Source: Lachnospiraceae bacterium (lineage in GTDB: Bacteria; Bacillota; Clostridia; Lachnospirales; Lachnospiraceae). From it: a stretch of DNA of 36,644 nt. Below are positions 10,201 to 18,379 of the stretch, in pieces. The translations under genes and the position numbers were made by a program. The notes beneath the pieces were generated by a model. It ran no database searches. It saw nothing but the letters and a program-made list of their open reading frames with translations, and was not told the DNA's origin. Every line of letters starts with the position of its first letter. Positions within the stretch are counted from its first letter, which is position 1. The DNA lies in assembly GCA_017619975.1 (NCBI GenBank), contig JAFZRH010000055.1, forward strand, positions 1 to 36,644. The letters run 5' to 3'.

Positions 10201-10753
10201 TGCGCTGCTCCGGATAGCCGTGGTCCTGCAGCTCGAGAAAATAGTTGTTTTCCCCGAAGATCTCCCGGTATTCCAGTGCCGCGTTCTTTGCCTCCTCATA
10301 CAGGCCTCGGTTTAAAAAGCGCTGGACTTCGCCGGCCAGACAGGCGGACAGACAGATGATGCCTTCATGGAATTCTCTGAGGATCTCCTTATCTACGCGC
10401 GGCCGGTAGTAAAAGCCGTCCATAAAGCCGGTGGAGACGATGCGCATCAGGTTCTCATAGCCTTTGTTGTTTTCCGCCAGCAGGATCAGGTGATAATAGC
10501 GTTCGTCGCCGGCGCCGGCTTCGCGGTCCAGACGGGAGCCCGGTGCGACGTAGACTTCACAGCCGAGGACCGGATGGATCCCTTCTTTCTGACAGGCCTT
10601 GTAGAAGTCGATGACGCCGTACATGACCCCGTGATCGGTGATCGCGAGCGAGTCCATGCCAAGCTCTTTGGCGCGCTTTACGACCTCCGGGATCTTGCAG
10701 AAGCCGTCAAGCAGGCTGTATTCCGTATGCAGATGTAAGTGCGTAAACGCCAT
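7292..10753 (-). CDS. dnaE: DNA polymerase III alpha subunit, DnaE type
   Basis: C-family replicative polymerase of 1153 residues. The N-terminal PHP domain (HLHLHTEYSLLDG, residues 5-17; ITDHG at 38-42) keeps the putative metal-binding histidines. The polymerase core has GPGRGSGAGS (355-364) and the catalytic aspartate motif PDIDVDF (396-402). Helix-hairpin-helix and OB-fold regions follow (VWVGGLIEKRTIRTTRSG near 990). No exonuclease insert is seen, so this is DnaE rather than PolC. The ATG has GGGAGG 6 bases upstream, and the stop is TAG. In Firmicutes that also carry PolC, DnaE extends RNA primers; whether PolC exists here is not visible. Its place between ftsY and relA links two otherwise common clusters. 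Confidence 0.96.
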   Translation of the reverse strand: MAFTHLHLHTEYSLLDGFCKIPEVVKRAKELGMDSLAITDHGVMYGVIDFYKACQKEGIHPVLGCEVYVAPGSRLDREAGAGDERYYHLILLAENNKGYENLMRIVSTGFMDGFYYRPRVDKEILREFHEGIICLSACLAGEVQRFLNRGLYEEAKNAALEYREIFGENNYFLELQDHGYPEQRSVNSYLLRLSQETGIPLVATNDCHYIRQEDAEAHDLLLCIQTAKKVADEDRLRYEGGQFYLKSEEEMKALFPYALEALERTHEIAKRCEVTIEFGVTKLPHYAVPDGFTGETYLRSLCEKGLKDRYAVITEEIQSRLDYELGVISRMGYVDYFLIVWDFVNYAKTHGIPVGPGRGSGAGSIVAYSLRITNIDPLEYKLIFERFLNPERISMPDIDVDFCYERRGEVIDYVTEKYGQESVVQIVTFGTLQARGVIRDVGRVLDYPYALCDQIAKMIPRGQNNRNVTLDEALAGSRELREFAEKDERVAKILDFARRLEGLPRHASTHAAGVVICGEPAYHFVPLSRSADGQLTTQFPMTTVEELGLLKMDFLGLRTLTVIEDALDFIEARSGSRIDFDHMKMNDPKVFELIASGKDDGIFQLESGGMKSFMKELKPDCMDDLVAGISLYRPGPMSFIPDYIRGKNDRSSIHYLIPELKPILSDTYGCIVYQEQVMQIVRDLGGYTMGRSDLVRRAMSKKKEAVMKKERANFVYGNPEEGVPGCVSRGISETAANQIFDRMMDFAQYAFNRSHAAGYAVVAYETAYLKCYYPVEYMAALMTSVMDVTSKVSEYIAVCRQMNLSVLPPDINESSYGFTPSGHAIRYGLTAIKGVGRSVVDAIVKERETNGPFTSLGDFIDRMTGNEINKRTVESFIYAGAMDAFPGFRSQKIAVYAEMMDAKARSKKDGFTGQMSLFDIAPPEEKLRLEVTFPKIPEFSFGEKLAYEKLVLGLYASGHPLEEDEELLRRNITARLSDFNVDEESGEAGVEDGTSVWVGGLIEKRTIRTTRSGAVMMILNLEDMTDSIEVLCFPRETDNYREKTEEGSRVFIRGRVSLGDDAKGKLIAEKILRFDELEKEAYILFEDKQSFLRSQARLEEILQGAGCVIALKKERQTKRIPSENGAFLTPEAGEALIREYGNDHVVIREKKLK

Positions 10754-10790
10754 GACGGCCTCCCTTCTGAAAGATACGGCCTCGCTGCCT

Positions 10791-10879
10791 CGATATTTTT
10801 TTCTCAGCCCGTTCGTCGACCTTCCGGATAAAAAAGATCATAGTCAGGTCGCCTCAATGGGCGTTCGAAAAAAATATCG
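10791..10879. repeat. 89-bp nested inverted repeat in the ftsY-dnaE gap
   Basis: A perfect 13-bp inverted repeat, CGATATTTTTTTC (10791-10803) and GAAAAAAATATCG (10867-10879), encloses two further nested complementary pairs. These are GCCC (10807-10810) with GGGC (10859-10862), and CGACC (10817-10821) with GGTCG (10847-10851), leaving a 25-nt apical loop. The T run sits in the paired arms, so this is not a normal intrinsic terminator. It fills most of the 145-bp ftsY-dnaE gap, which is otherwise unusual in a tightly packed operon. It could be a small MITE-like element or an mRNA stem processed by RNase III. I saw no clear target-site duplication and no second copy in the window. Confidence 0.65.
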
Positions 10880-10898
10880 GGCGCGCTCGGCTTGCTGC

Positions 10899-11771
10899 TC
10901 AGTCCTCTTCCTCAAACATCTTCTCCACGAAAGCGTGAGCGTCGAATTTCTCGAGATTCGTCAGCTTTTCTCCGGTCCCGATATAGAGGATCGGCAGGCC
11001 CAGCTCGATCTGGACGCTCATCACGACGCCTCCCTTGGCGGTCCCGTCCAGCTTGGTCAGGATGATACCGTCCACGTCGGTCACTTCCGAAAAGGCCCGC
11101 GCCTGATTCAGGGCGTTCTGTCCGGTCGTCGCGTCCAGCACGATAAGGCTCTTGACCGTATAGCCGGTGCCGGCCTTCTGCACCACGCGGTGCATCTTTT
11201 CCAGCTCCGCCATCAGGTTCTTCTTATTGTGCAGACGGCCCGCCGTATCGCAGAGAATCACGTCGGTGCCGCGGGCCTGCGCCGCCGCTATACCGTCAAA
11301 AAGAACGGCCGAAGGATCCGCTCCTTCGTGCTGCGACACGATCTCCGCCCCGCTGCGCTTTGCCCAGATGGTCAGCTGCTCCGCCGCGCCGGCCCGGAAC
11401 GTATCGCCGGCGACCAGCATCACTTTCTTGCCCTGCTCTTTCAGCGCATAAGCCAGTTTGCCGATGCTCGTTGTTTTTCCGACTCCGTTCACGCCGGTGA
11501 TAAACAGCAGCGCCTTTTCGTTCTCCCAGGGATATTCCGGTTTCAGAATGCTCATCTGCGCCTGAATCTGTTCTTTTAAAAGCTTCTTCAGCCTGGAAGT
11601 CTGCAGGATCTGCTTTTCCCAGGCTTCGTTCTTCAGATTCGCCACTAAAAGCTCCGCCGTTTCCATCCCGACGTCGCTTAAGATCAGACGCTCTTCCAGC
11701 TCTTCATAAAACTCTTCGGAGACATCCGAGGTCGTAAAAAGATTTTTCAGTTTATTGAAAAAACCAGCCAT
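10899..11771 (-). CDS. ftsY: Signal recognition particle receptor FtsY
   Basis: SRP-type GTPase that docks ribosome-SRP complexes at the membrane. The 290 residues contain a short N domain (1-80) with no acidic A domain, then the G domain. G-domain motifs are GVNGVGKTT (93-101), the SRP-specific DTFRAGA (123-129), DTAGR (175-179) and TKLDGTAKGG near 255-264. The short form is usual in Firmicutes. The start has GGGGA upstream and lies 15 bp after smc. ftsY directly after smc is a classic Firmicutes arrangement, which supports the assignment of the damaged gene upstream. Confidence 0.96.
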   Translation of the reverse strand: MAGFFNKLKNLFTTSDVSEEFYEELEERLILSDVGMETAELLVANLKNEAWEKQILQTSRLKKLLKEQIQAQMSILKPEYPWENEKALLFITGVNGVGKTTSIGKLAYALKEQGKKVMLVAGDTFRAGAAEQLTIWAKRSGAEIVSQHEGADPSAVLFDGIAAAQARGTDVILCDTAGRLHNKKNLMAELEKMHRVVQKAGTGYTVKSLIVLDATTGQNALNQARAFSEVTDVDGIILTKLDGTAKGGVVMSVQIELGLPILYIGTGEKLTNLEKFDAHAFVEKMFEEED

Positions 11772-11786
11772 ACTATTCCCCGTTTC

Positions 11787-14700
11787 TTATTGTTCGTCCA
11801 GGATCTTCCTGCTGCCCGGATCGGTCAGACTGACGGAGACCAGCGCCGAGACGCCTTTCTCCTGCATGGTAATTCCGTAAAGACGGTCTGCCATCTCCAT
11901 GGTTCCGCGCCGGTGTGTGATGATCAGGAACTGCGTTGTTCCGCGCAGGCGATAGAGATAGTCCGCGAAGCGCTTGACGTTCGGCTCATCCAGGGCTGTC
12001 TCGATTTCGTCCAGCAGGCAGAACGGTGACGGCTTTAAGTTCTGGATCGCGAACAGAAGCGCGATCGCCGTCAGGGCTTTTTCTCCGCCGGACAGCTGCA
12101 TCATGTTCTGCAGCTTCTTGCCCGGCGGCTGCGCATTGATGATGACGCCGGAGGAAAGGACGTCTTCCTCGTTTTCCAGTGAGATGGTTCCTTTCCCGCC
12201 GGCAAAAAGATCACTGAATACTTTGGCAAACTCGTCCCGGATCAGAACGAACTGCGCTTTAAACTGCTCGCGCATCCCCTTCTCCAGATCCCGGATGAGG
12301 GAAGTCAGCTCGCTTTCCGCTTTGACCAGATCATCGCGCTGACCCCGCAAAAACTCGTAGCGTTCCGAAACCTCTTTATATTTTTCAATGGCTTCGACGT
12401 AAACGGGACCGAGTTCCTTGATCTCTTTTTTCTTCTGGGCAATGTTCCGTCTGACCTCCGCCGGATTCCGGATCTCCGGATTGCGGATGGCTTTTGCCTG
12501 GGAGGGCGTCATCTCATATTCGTTCCAGAGATATTCCGCCTGTTTTTCGATCTGTTCCTCCAGACGCTGCCCGGCACTCTGAAGTCGGAAATTTTCTTTA
12601 TCCAGCTCATTCTGACGCAGTGAAAGCGCTTCCCTGGCTTCAAAACAAGTTTGCTGTTCCGCCCTCTTTTCTTCGCGGAGAAGTTCATCCTCTTCATAGC
12701 GCATTTCCAGAGCGGAAATCGTTTCCTTTACGGCAAGGATGTCTTCTTTCAGCTGTTCTATTTCAGTTTCCCGCTCTTTGACGACGTCTTCCACCGAGAC
12801 CTGGCCTTTTAAAAGTTCCTGTCTGTCATTTCGGATCCGGTCTATTTCATCGTTGCAGCGACGGATACTGTCCAGAAGGAAATCTCCGCGCTGCTGCAGA
12901 TTGGCAAATCTTACCCGCAGTTCTTCCAGCGTTTTGCTCTTGTCCTGAGAATCCGCTTTGATGCGGTCGAGTTTTACAGCCAGTTCCATCACTTCATTGC
13001 GAAGTGTCTCGCTGCCCTGATCCAGTTCGCTCACATTGCTGCGGAAGGACAGACGCTGTTCTCCAAAATGCTTCTTCTCTTCTTCCAGCCGGGCGATCTC
13101 TTTTGTCCGGGCGTCGGCGCGTTCGCTGCCGCGCTTTAATTCTTCCTGCCGGCCCGCATTCTGTGCTTTCAGTGCAGCACATTTCAGCTGAAGATCGCGG
13201 AGTTTGATGTCATCCTGACGGATCTTTTTCTCCAGTCCCTCGATCTCTTTCCGCTGACTGTCCGCTGTTTTTTCCGCTTTCCCGGCTGCGGCGGCCAGTT
13301 TTTTCTCTGCCTGTTCGCTTTCCGCAAACTCACGGCGTCTGCCCAGAAGATTGGAGCTGTTCCGGTAAGCACCGCCCGAAATAACACCGCCGGGGGTCAG
13401 ATATTCGCCTTCCAGTGTTACGATGGAGAGACGGTGGTCGTACTTTCGCGCAATGGCGAGTGCGTGATCCATATGATCGACTACCAGGGTCTGTCCCAGC
13501 AGAAAACGCACGACGGCATCATACCGGCTGTCATTTTTGACCAGAGAAGCTGCTGTGCCGAGCGCCCCAGCCTCTCTTGCTGCTTCCGGCCTGGCCAGGC
13601 CTCTGTCCCCGCGGACCGCATCCAAAGGCAGGAACGTCGCACGCCCGAGCTTTTTCTCTTTCAAATATCCGATGATCCGTTTGGCTTCTTCCTCGGTCTC
13701 GGTCACAATGTTCTGCGCCCGTCCTGCCAGCACTGTCTCGATCGCCGTTTCGTATTTCTTTTCGGTGGAGATCAGATCCGCGGCAACCCCGCAGATCCCG
13801 GGGAAGCGGTCTTTTACATCCATGATCGCTTTTACGCTGCCCCCGAAGCCGTCATAGCGCTCGATCAGATTTCTCAGATTCTCTTTCCGGGCGCGTTCCG
13901 CCGAAAGCTCCCGCTGCAGGCGGTGCAGTTCTTCTTCGTTTTTCCGGCATTCGGCCGAGAGAGAAGCCGAACGGTCTCTGGCGTCTTTCAGCGAACTTTT
14001 CAGCAGAGACTCTTCTTTCTGCGCCTGCCCAAGGCTTTCCGAAAGCGCGTCGAATTCCTGCTGCAGCGCCGACTGATACGCTTCACCGGCCTGCTGTTCT
14101 TTCTGAAGCGCTTCCAGACGCAGGGCATTCTGTTCTTCCCGTGCCTGAAGAGCCGCCAAAGAGGAGCTGACTTCTGCTTTTCGGTCCAGGGAACTCATCA
14201 TGGCTTTGTTGCCCTGCTCGATCTGATACTCCAGATCCCGGATTGTCTCGTTCAGGCTCTCTTCTTCCTCTTCCAGACCGGAAATTTTATCGTCAGTCTG
14301 ATCCAGCAGACGGTCTGTCTCGTTTTTGCTTTTGTAATACCCTTCCCGTTCCTCTTCACTGCGGGCGATGGCGGCATCGTACTCTTTCACTCTCTCATCC
14401 AAGAGATCGGAATTTGTCTCAGCTGCTTTTATCTGTTCACTGAGCATTCCGATCCGGCCTTCCCGGTTTTCATTGGCGACCCGCAGATCTGCCAATTGTC
14501 CCTGGATCTGTACCAGATTTTTATCCAGGGCATCGTTTTCGTCGGAAAGGGAATCGTAGCGCGCTTTTAACTGATCGAGCTGAACGGTAACGGCTTCCAG
14601 ATCGTTGCTGACGGTTTCCTGATTGTTCCGGGTCTCTTCCAGTTTTGTCTCCAGGGCATCGGCTTCCAGTGCAAACACCCCGACTTCGTATTCTTTCAGC

Positions 14701-15362
14701 TCATCGCGGAGTTTTAAATACGTCTTCGCTTTCGCGGACTGTTTTTCCAGCGGCCCGACCTGTTTTTCCAGTTCTTTGACGATATCTTCGATCCGCTCCC
14801 GGCTGATCCGTTCCGAATCAAGCTTTTTCTGTGTAATATCGCGGCGTTTTTTATACCGGACGATGCCTGCCGCTTCATCAAACATGAGACGGCGTTCCTC
14901 CGGTTTGTTGGACAGAACCATTTCGATCTGTCCCTGCCCGATGATGGAATAGCCTTCTTTGCCGATGCCGGAATCGTAGAAGGTCTCATAAATATCACGC
15001 AGACGGCAGATATTGCCGTTCAGGCGGTATTCGCTCTCGCCGGACCGGAAGACCTGCCGGGAAACGACGACTTCATCATAGTCAAGCGGCAGGGAACGGT
15101 CGCTGTTGTCGATCGTCAGCGAAACGAAAGCATAGCTCATGGGACGGCGGTTCTCCGTACCGGCGAAGATCACGTCCTACATATTGCTGCCTCTGAGCTG
15201 TCTTGCGCTTTGCTCACCCAGCACCCAGCGGACCGCGTCCGCCACATTGCTCTTCCCGCTGCCGTTCGGGCCGACGATCCCCATGATCCCGGGGGAGAAT
15301 TCCATCACCATCCGGTTCGCGAACGATTTAAAGCCCTGCGTTTCGATCTTTTTTAAATACAT
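11787..15362 (-). pseudogene. smc: Chromosome segregation SMC ATPase, interrupted by an in-frame TAG at codon 62
   Basis: Full span is 1192 codons, the normal size of bacterial SMC. Residues 1-61 ([17 protein letters not shown]; Walker [10 protein letters not shown] at 32-40; [16 protein letters not shown]) end at a TAG (15177-15179). The same frame then continues with DVIFAGTENRRPMSYAFVSL and stays open to 11787. Long coiled coils, a hinge (GICGVAADLIS), the ABC signature LSGGEKALTA and Walker B FCLLDEIETALDE are all intact. Family members normally read KMEDVIFAG here, so TAG most simply replaces a conserved Glu codon (GAG to TAG). Restart at the GTG at 15173 would give a protein without Walker A, and no good ribosome site precedes it. 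The ATG at 15362 has AAGGAG upstream. It may be a sequencing error, a strain variant or a true nonsense mutation; the rest of the gene shows no decay. Confidence 0.9.
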
Positions 15363-15386
15363 AAAAGCTCCTTGAAGAGAGAGGCT

Positions 15387-16064
15387 TTATTCCGCTTTCT
15401 CCTGTAATCGTTTGAGCGCTGCCAAAGCAGCCGCCTGTTCTGCCTGTTTTTTGCTGGCGCCGTCTCCCCGGCCGAGGACTGTTCCGTCGGCACTGACCGT
15501 GACCTGAAAGACTTTGTCGTGATCCGGTCCCGATTCGGCTACCGTTGTATAAACGATCGCGATGTCTCCGTCCGCCTGCAGGATCTCCTGCAGATGCGTC
15601 TTGGCATCGTAGGTCACGGGATGTTCCGCCATCGGCTGCATGACAAAACGGTCGATGAAAAGGTCCGCCTGTTCAAAGCCGCCGTCCAGATAGATCGCGC
15701 CGATGAGCGCTTCAAACGCGTCCGAGATCAGTGAATCTCTTTCCCGGCCGCCGTTTTTTTCCTCTCCCCTGCCCAGCAGGAGCTCTTTGTCAAGCCCGAT
15801 CTTTCGCGCGCAGCAGGCCAGAGAAGCTTCGCAGACGATGGCAGCCCTGTGCCTGGAAAGCGCGCCTTCGGCTTCCTCCGGAAAATGGTCGAAGAGGAAA
15901 CGGCTTGCGCTAAGTTCCAGGACCGCATCTCCCAGGAATTCCAGCCGTTCGTTATGCGTGACGCCGCGGTTTTCGTTGGCATAGGAGGAATGGCACAGCG
16001 CGGTTTTTAAAAGCGCTTTGTCCTGAAAATGATAAGCGATTCTGTCTTCAAAACATTCAAACAT
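15387..16064 (-). CDS. rnc: Ribonuclease III
   Basis: Double-strand-specific endoribonuclease of 225 residues that matures rRNA and some mRNAs. The signature [13 protein letters not shown] is at 38-50 with catalytic Glu 42 and Asp 46. The second acidic pair lies in [16 protein letters not shown] (Asp 115, Glu 118). A C-terminal dsRNA-binding domain (about 154-222) ends with the typical [16 protein letters not shown]. It lies between acpP and smc, its usual neighbours. A hairpin upstream may separate its transcription from acpP. Confidence 0.96.
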   Translation of the reverse strand: MFECFEDRIAYHFQDKALLKTALCHSSYANENRGVTHNERLEFLGDAVLELSASRFLFDHFPEEAEGALSRHRAAIVCEASLACCARKIGLDKELLLGRGEEKNGGRERDSLISDAFEALIGAIYLDGGFEQADLFIDRFVMQPMAEHPVTYDAKTHLQEILQADGDIAIVYTTVAESGPDHDKVFQVTVSADGTVLGRGDGASKKQAEQAAALAALKRLQEKAE

Positions 16065-16083
16065 GAATACTCCATAAATACAG

Positions 16084-16134
16084 AAAACACCGCTGCCCCG
16101 GAAGAACGGCTTCTGATCCTCCGGAGCGCGGTTT
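16084..16134 (-). terminator. Probable hairpin terminator or attenuator between acpP and rnc
   Basis: On the minus strand, AAACCGCGCTCCGGA pairs imperfectly with TCCGGGGCAGCGGTGTTT: seven base pairs at the top (one G-T), then a bulge and an AAACCGC/GCGGTGTTT base. A TTTTCTGTATTT tract follows. It lies within the 100-bp acpP-rnc gap. The stem is strong but the T tract is broken, so it may only attenuate, leaving acpP expressed above the downstream genes. Confidence 0.5.
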
Positions 16135-16164
16135 CTTGAGACTGATCTTTCAGCCTTTTTTGTT

Positions 16165-16392
16165 TTATTCGACCGTTTTTAACAGATCGCAGGCATCCTG
16201 AACGGTGACGACCTTCTCCAGCGCCTCATCGGGAATGGATACGCCGAATTCATCTTCGATAGCGATAATGATTTCAGCAATATCCAGGGAATCCGCGTCC
16301 AGATCTTCTCCGAAAGACTTGTCGGGAGTCACGTCCTCTACGTTCAGGTTCAGGACCTTCGCAACGATCTCTCTGATTTTTTCCAGTTCCAT
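16165..16392 (-). CDS. acpP: Acyl carrier protein
   Basis: Small acidic protein of 75 residues that carries growing acyl chains in fatty acid synthesis. The phosphopantetheine attachment site DADSLDIAE is intact, with Ser 35. The helical acidic pattern, including the [14 protein letters not shown] segment, is standard. It follows plsX by 23 bp, as in many Firmicutes, where ACP-bound acyl groups are the PlsX substrate. Confidence 0.97.
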   Translation of the reverse strand: MELEKIREIVAKVLNLNVEDVTPDKSFGEDLDADSLDIAEIIIAIEDEFGVSIPDEALEKVVTVQDACDLLKTVE

Positions 16393-16415
16393 AAAAACTC
16401 CTGTTCTTCGCTGTA

Positions 16416-17423
16416 TTACTGCGATATGCTTTCTTTTATTTTATCGGTCAGGTGCGCGTCGGTAAAGCTGACGCACTGAAGGACCGCGTTGCTTAATTCC
16501 TTCCAGCCGGCGTTGCCGTGCGCTTTGACGATGAGACCGCGCAGACCGAGCATGGGGGCTCCGCCGTACTGCGTTGCGTCCAGCGTCTTCAGCGTTTCTT
16601 TCAGCGACTTTTTCACCATCAGCGCCCCGATCTTTGAAACGGTCGTTTTCATCATGGCGCCCTTGATCATCTTGACAAATGCGGAAGCGGTTCCTTCATA
16701 CAGTTTCAGGGCAATATTGCCGGCAAAGGCTTCCGTTACGATGACATCCGCCGCGCCGTGCGGGATCTCTCTTGATTCGATATTGCCGATGAAGTTGATA
16801 TCCGGACAGGCCTTCAGAAGCGGAAAAGTCTCCTTGCAGAGCGCGTTTCCTTTTTCTTCCTCCACGCCGATGTTCAGCAGCCCGACAGTCGGGTTTTCCA
16901 CTCCCATCATATCGCGCATGTACAAAGATCCCATCTTGGCAAACTGAACCAGATGCTCGGGTCTTGCATCCACGTTGGCGCCGCAGTCAATGAGAAGAGA
17001 TACCCCTTTCAGGGTAGGAAGCAGCGGTGCCAGCGGCGCGCGTTCCACCCCGGGCAGGCGGCCTACCAGCAGCTGTCCGCCGGCCAGAACCGCACCGGTG
17101 CTGCCGGAGGATACAAAAGCATCCGCTTCCCCGTTCCGGATCATCTTCTGCGCGATAACGATGGAAGAATCCTTCTTTTTGCGGATCGCATTGACCGGAT
17201 GTTCCGCCATTTCGATGATCTCGCTGGCCGGCACGATCTGAAGACGGTCCTTGTCGTAATCGTCAAATTTCTCTAACTCTTTTTGTATGACCGCTTCCTG
17301 GCCCACCAGATAGATGAACGCCCTGTCGGTCATCGAAAGTGCTTTGACGGCCGCTTCTACAGGCGCCGCGGGAGCATTGTCGCCGCCCATGGCATCCAGG
17401 GCAATTCGTACCAGTTGATCCAT
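16416..17423 (-). CDS. plsX: Phosphate acyltransferase PlsX
   Basis: Converts acyl-ACP and phosphate to acyl-phosphate, the donor for PlsY in phospholipid synthesis. It is 335 residues long with the N-terminal family phrase VRIALDAMGGDNAP and the conserved IVIAQKMIRNGEADAFVSSG, GSTGAVLAGG and LLNIGVEEEKGN stretches. I place the start at the ATG at 17423 because AGGAGGGG lies 6 bases upstream. An upstream start at 17462 would overlap the promoter at 17454-17482. First gene of the plsX-acpP-rnc-smc-ftsY block. No rpmF precedes it here. No FapR operator was recognised. Confidence 0.95.
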   Translation of the reverse strand: MDQLVRIALDAMGGDNAPAAPVEAAVKALSMTDRAFIYLVGQEAVIQKELEKFDDYDKDRLQIVPASEIIEMAEHPVNAIRKKKDSSIVIAQKMIRNGEADAFVSSGSTGAVLAGGQLLVGRLPGVERAPLAPLLPTLKGVSLLIDCGANVDARPEHLVQFAKMGSLYMRDMMGVENPTVGLLNIGVEEEKGNALCKETFPLLKACPDINFIGNIESREIPHGAADVIVTEAFAGNIALKLYEGTASAFVKMIKGAMMKTTVSKIGALMVKKSLKETLKTLDATQYGGAPMLGLRGLIVKAHGNAGWKELSNAVLQCVSFTDAHLTDKIKESISQ

Positions 17424-17453
17424 AAATCCCCTCCTGTTATCCGGATCGGTTTG

Positions 17454-17482
17454 ACTATACACAAGCCGGGCCTATAAATCAA
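17454..17482 (-). promoter_or_regulatory. Sigma-A-type promoter of plsX
   Basis: Minus-strand TTGATT (17482-17477) and TATAGT (17459-17454) are separated by exactly 17 bp, just upstream of the plsX ribosome site. The -35 box begins 1 bp after the TAG of the small membrane-protein gene. This gives the plsX block its own start within the leftward series. Confidence 0.75.
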
Positions 17483-17483
17483 G

Positions 17484-17795
17484 CTACAGACCCAAAAAAT
17501 AAAAGAAAAAATAAATCAGCATCAGGATTCCGTTGAGAATGAGGCCCGTGCGGTAATCGATCCGGCTTTCCGCCCGGACGATGAAGTGCCCGTACAGGGG
17601 GATCCCAAAACCGGCTATGCTCATCACAAGAGCGAGTATCCCGAGGATTCCTTCTCCGATGCTTAAATCTCCGTCGCTTCCGACCGCGCGGATAAACAGC
17701 ACCAGTCCGGTCAGGAAAGCCAGACCGAAAAGAAGCAGGGAAACCTGCATATACGTGACAGACCGAACGAGTTTTTTAACGGAAAGCCTTTTCAT
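17484..17795 (-). CDS. Small three-span membrane protein (possibly DUF6142-like)
   Basis: 103 residues with three hydrophobic segments (about 18-38, 47-73 and 83-103) and a basic N-terminus (MKRLSVKKLVR). The pattern GEGILGILALVMSIAGFGIPLYG followed by a closing LILNGILMLIYF segment resembles small clostridial membrane proteins grouped as DUF6142. That is a weak family suggestion from memory. The ATG lies 7 bp after the yfbR stop without a strong ribosome site, so it is probably translated by coupling. It ends in TAG. Function unknown. Confidence 0.7.
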   Translation of the reverse strand: MKRLSVKKLVRSVTYMQVSLLLFGLAFLTGLVLFIRAVGSDGDLSIGEGILGILALVMSIAGFGIPLYGHFIVRAESRIDYRTGLILNGILMLIYFFFYFLGL

Positions 17796-17802
17796 GCGAA
17801 CT

Positions 17803-18378
17803 TTACATCTCGTCCAGTGAATGACGGTACGGTTCCAGAAACTCTGCCATGAAGATCTTCAGTTCCGGCAGATCCATCTCTTCCAGCTTCTGACGGGTCG
17901 CTTCCTCCGCCTGTACGAATTCACGGTTGCCGACTTTGCCTTCCTCCAGGCATTTGATCAGGGCGGAAAGTTTATCCGCCGCTTTGACGAGCTGCCAAAG
18001 ATAAGCGTCTTTTTCTTCCGGATAAAAGAAGCTGGTGTATTCCTCCCGCAGATCGGCGGGAAGCTTATCCAGAAGCGACTGAGCGGCCTGATCTTCCAGA
18101 TGGCGGTAGGCCGTCCGGATCGCGCTGTCGTTGTATTTGACGGGGGTCGGCATATCTCCGGTCAGGATCTCGGTGGAATCGTGATACAGCCCCAGCAGAG
18201 CGGCCCGTTCGGCATTCAGCGTCTTTCCCAGTCTTTTGTTTCCGATCAGCGCGAGTGCATGCGAGAGCATCGCAACTTCATGAGAATGCTCGCTGATGTT
18301 TTCCACACGGGAATTGCGCATCAATGACCATCGATTGATATATTTCATGCGGCCGAGCATGGCAAAAAAGCTGTGCAT
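17803..18378 (-). CDS. yfbR: 5'-deoxynucleotidase of the YfbR family (HD domain)
   Basis: HD-domain phosphohydrolase of 191 residues closely resembling E. coli YfbR, which dephosphorylates deoxyribonucleoside 5'-monophosphates. The N-terminus MHSFFAMLGRMKYINRW and LMRNSRVENISEHS contain the specificity Arg/Trp and metal His 31. HD is at 66-67 in YHDSTEILTGDMPTPVKY, and the last Asp is in AADKLSALIKCLEE (Asp 135). The end, PYRHSLDEM, matches the family. The start at 18378 has GGAGG 7 bases upstream, encoded in the last codons of the preceding gene. An upstream extension to 18474 is antisense-like sequence within that gene. It acts in nucleotide salvage and pool control. Confidence 0.92.
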   Translation of the reverse strand: MHSFFAMLGRMKYINRWSLMRNSRVENISEHSHEVAMLSHALALIGNKRLGKTLNAERAALLGLYHDSTEILTGDMPTPVKYNDSAIRTAYRHLEDQAAQSLLDKLPADLREEYTSFFYPEEKDAYLWQLVKAADKLSALIKCLEEGKVGNREFVQAEEATRQKLEEMDLPELKIFMAEFLEPYRHSLDEM

Positions 18379-18379
18379 T

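Noticed and set aside
15174..15182. Reassigned TAG codon (for example pyrrolysine or glutamine)
   Set aside because: TAG terminates dnaE, ybeY, the solute-binding protein, the small membrane protein and the second chr gene at their expected lengths.
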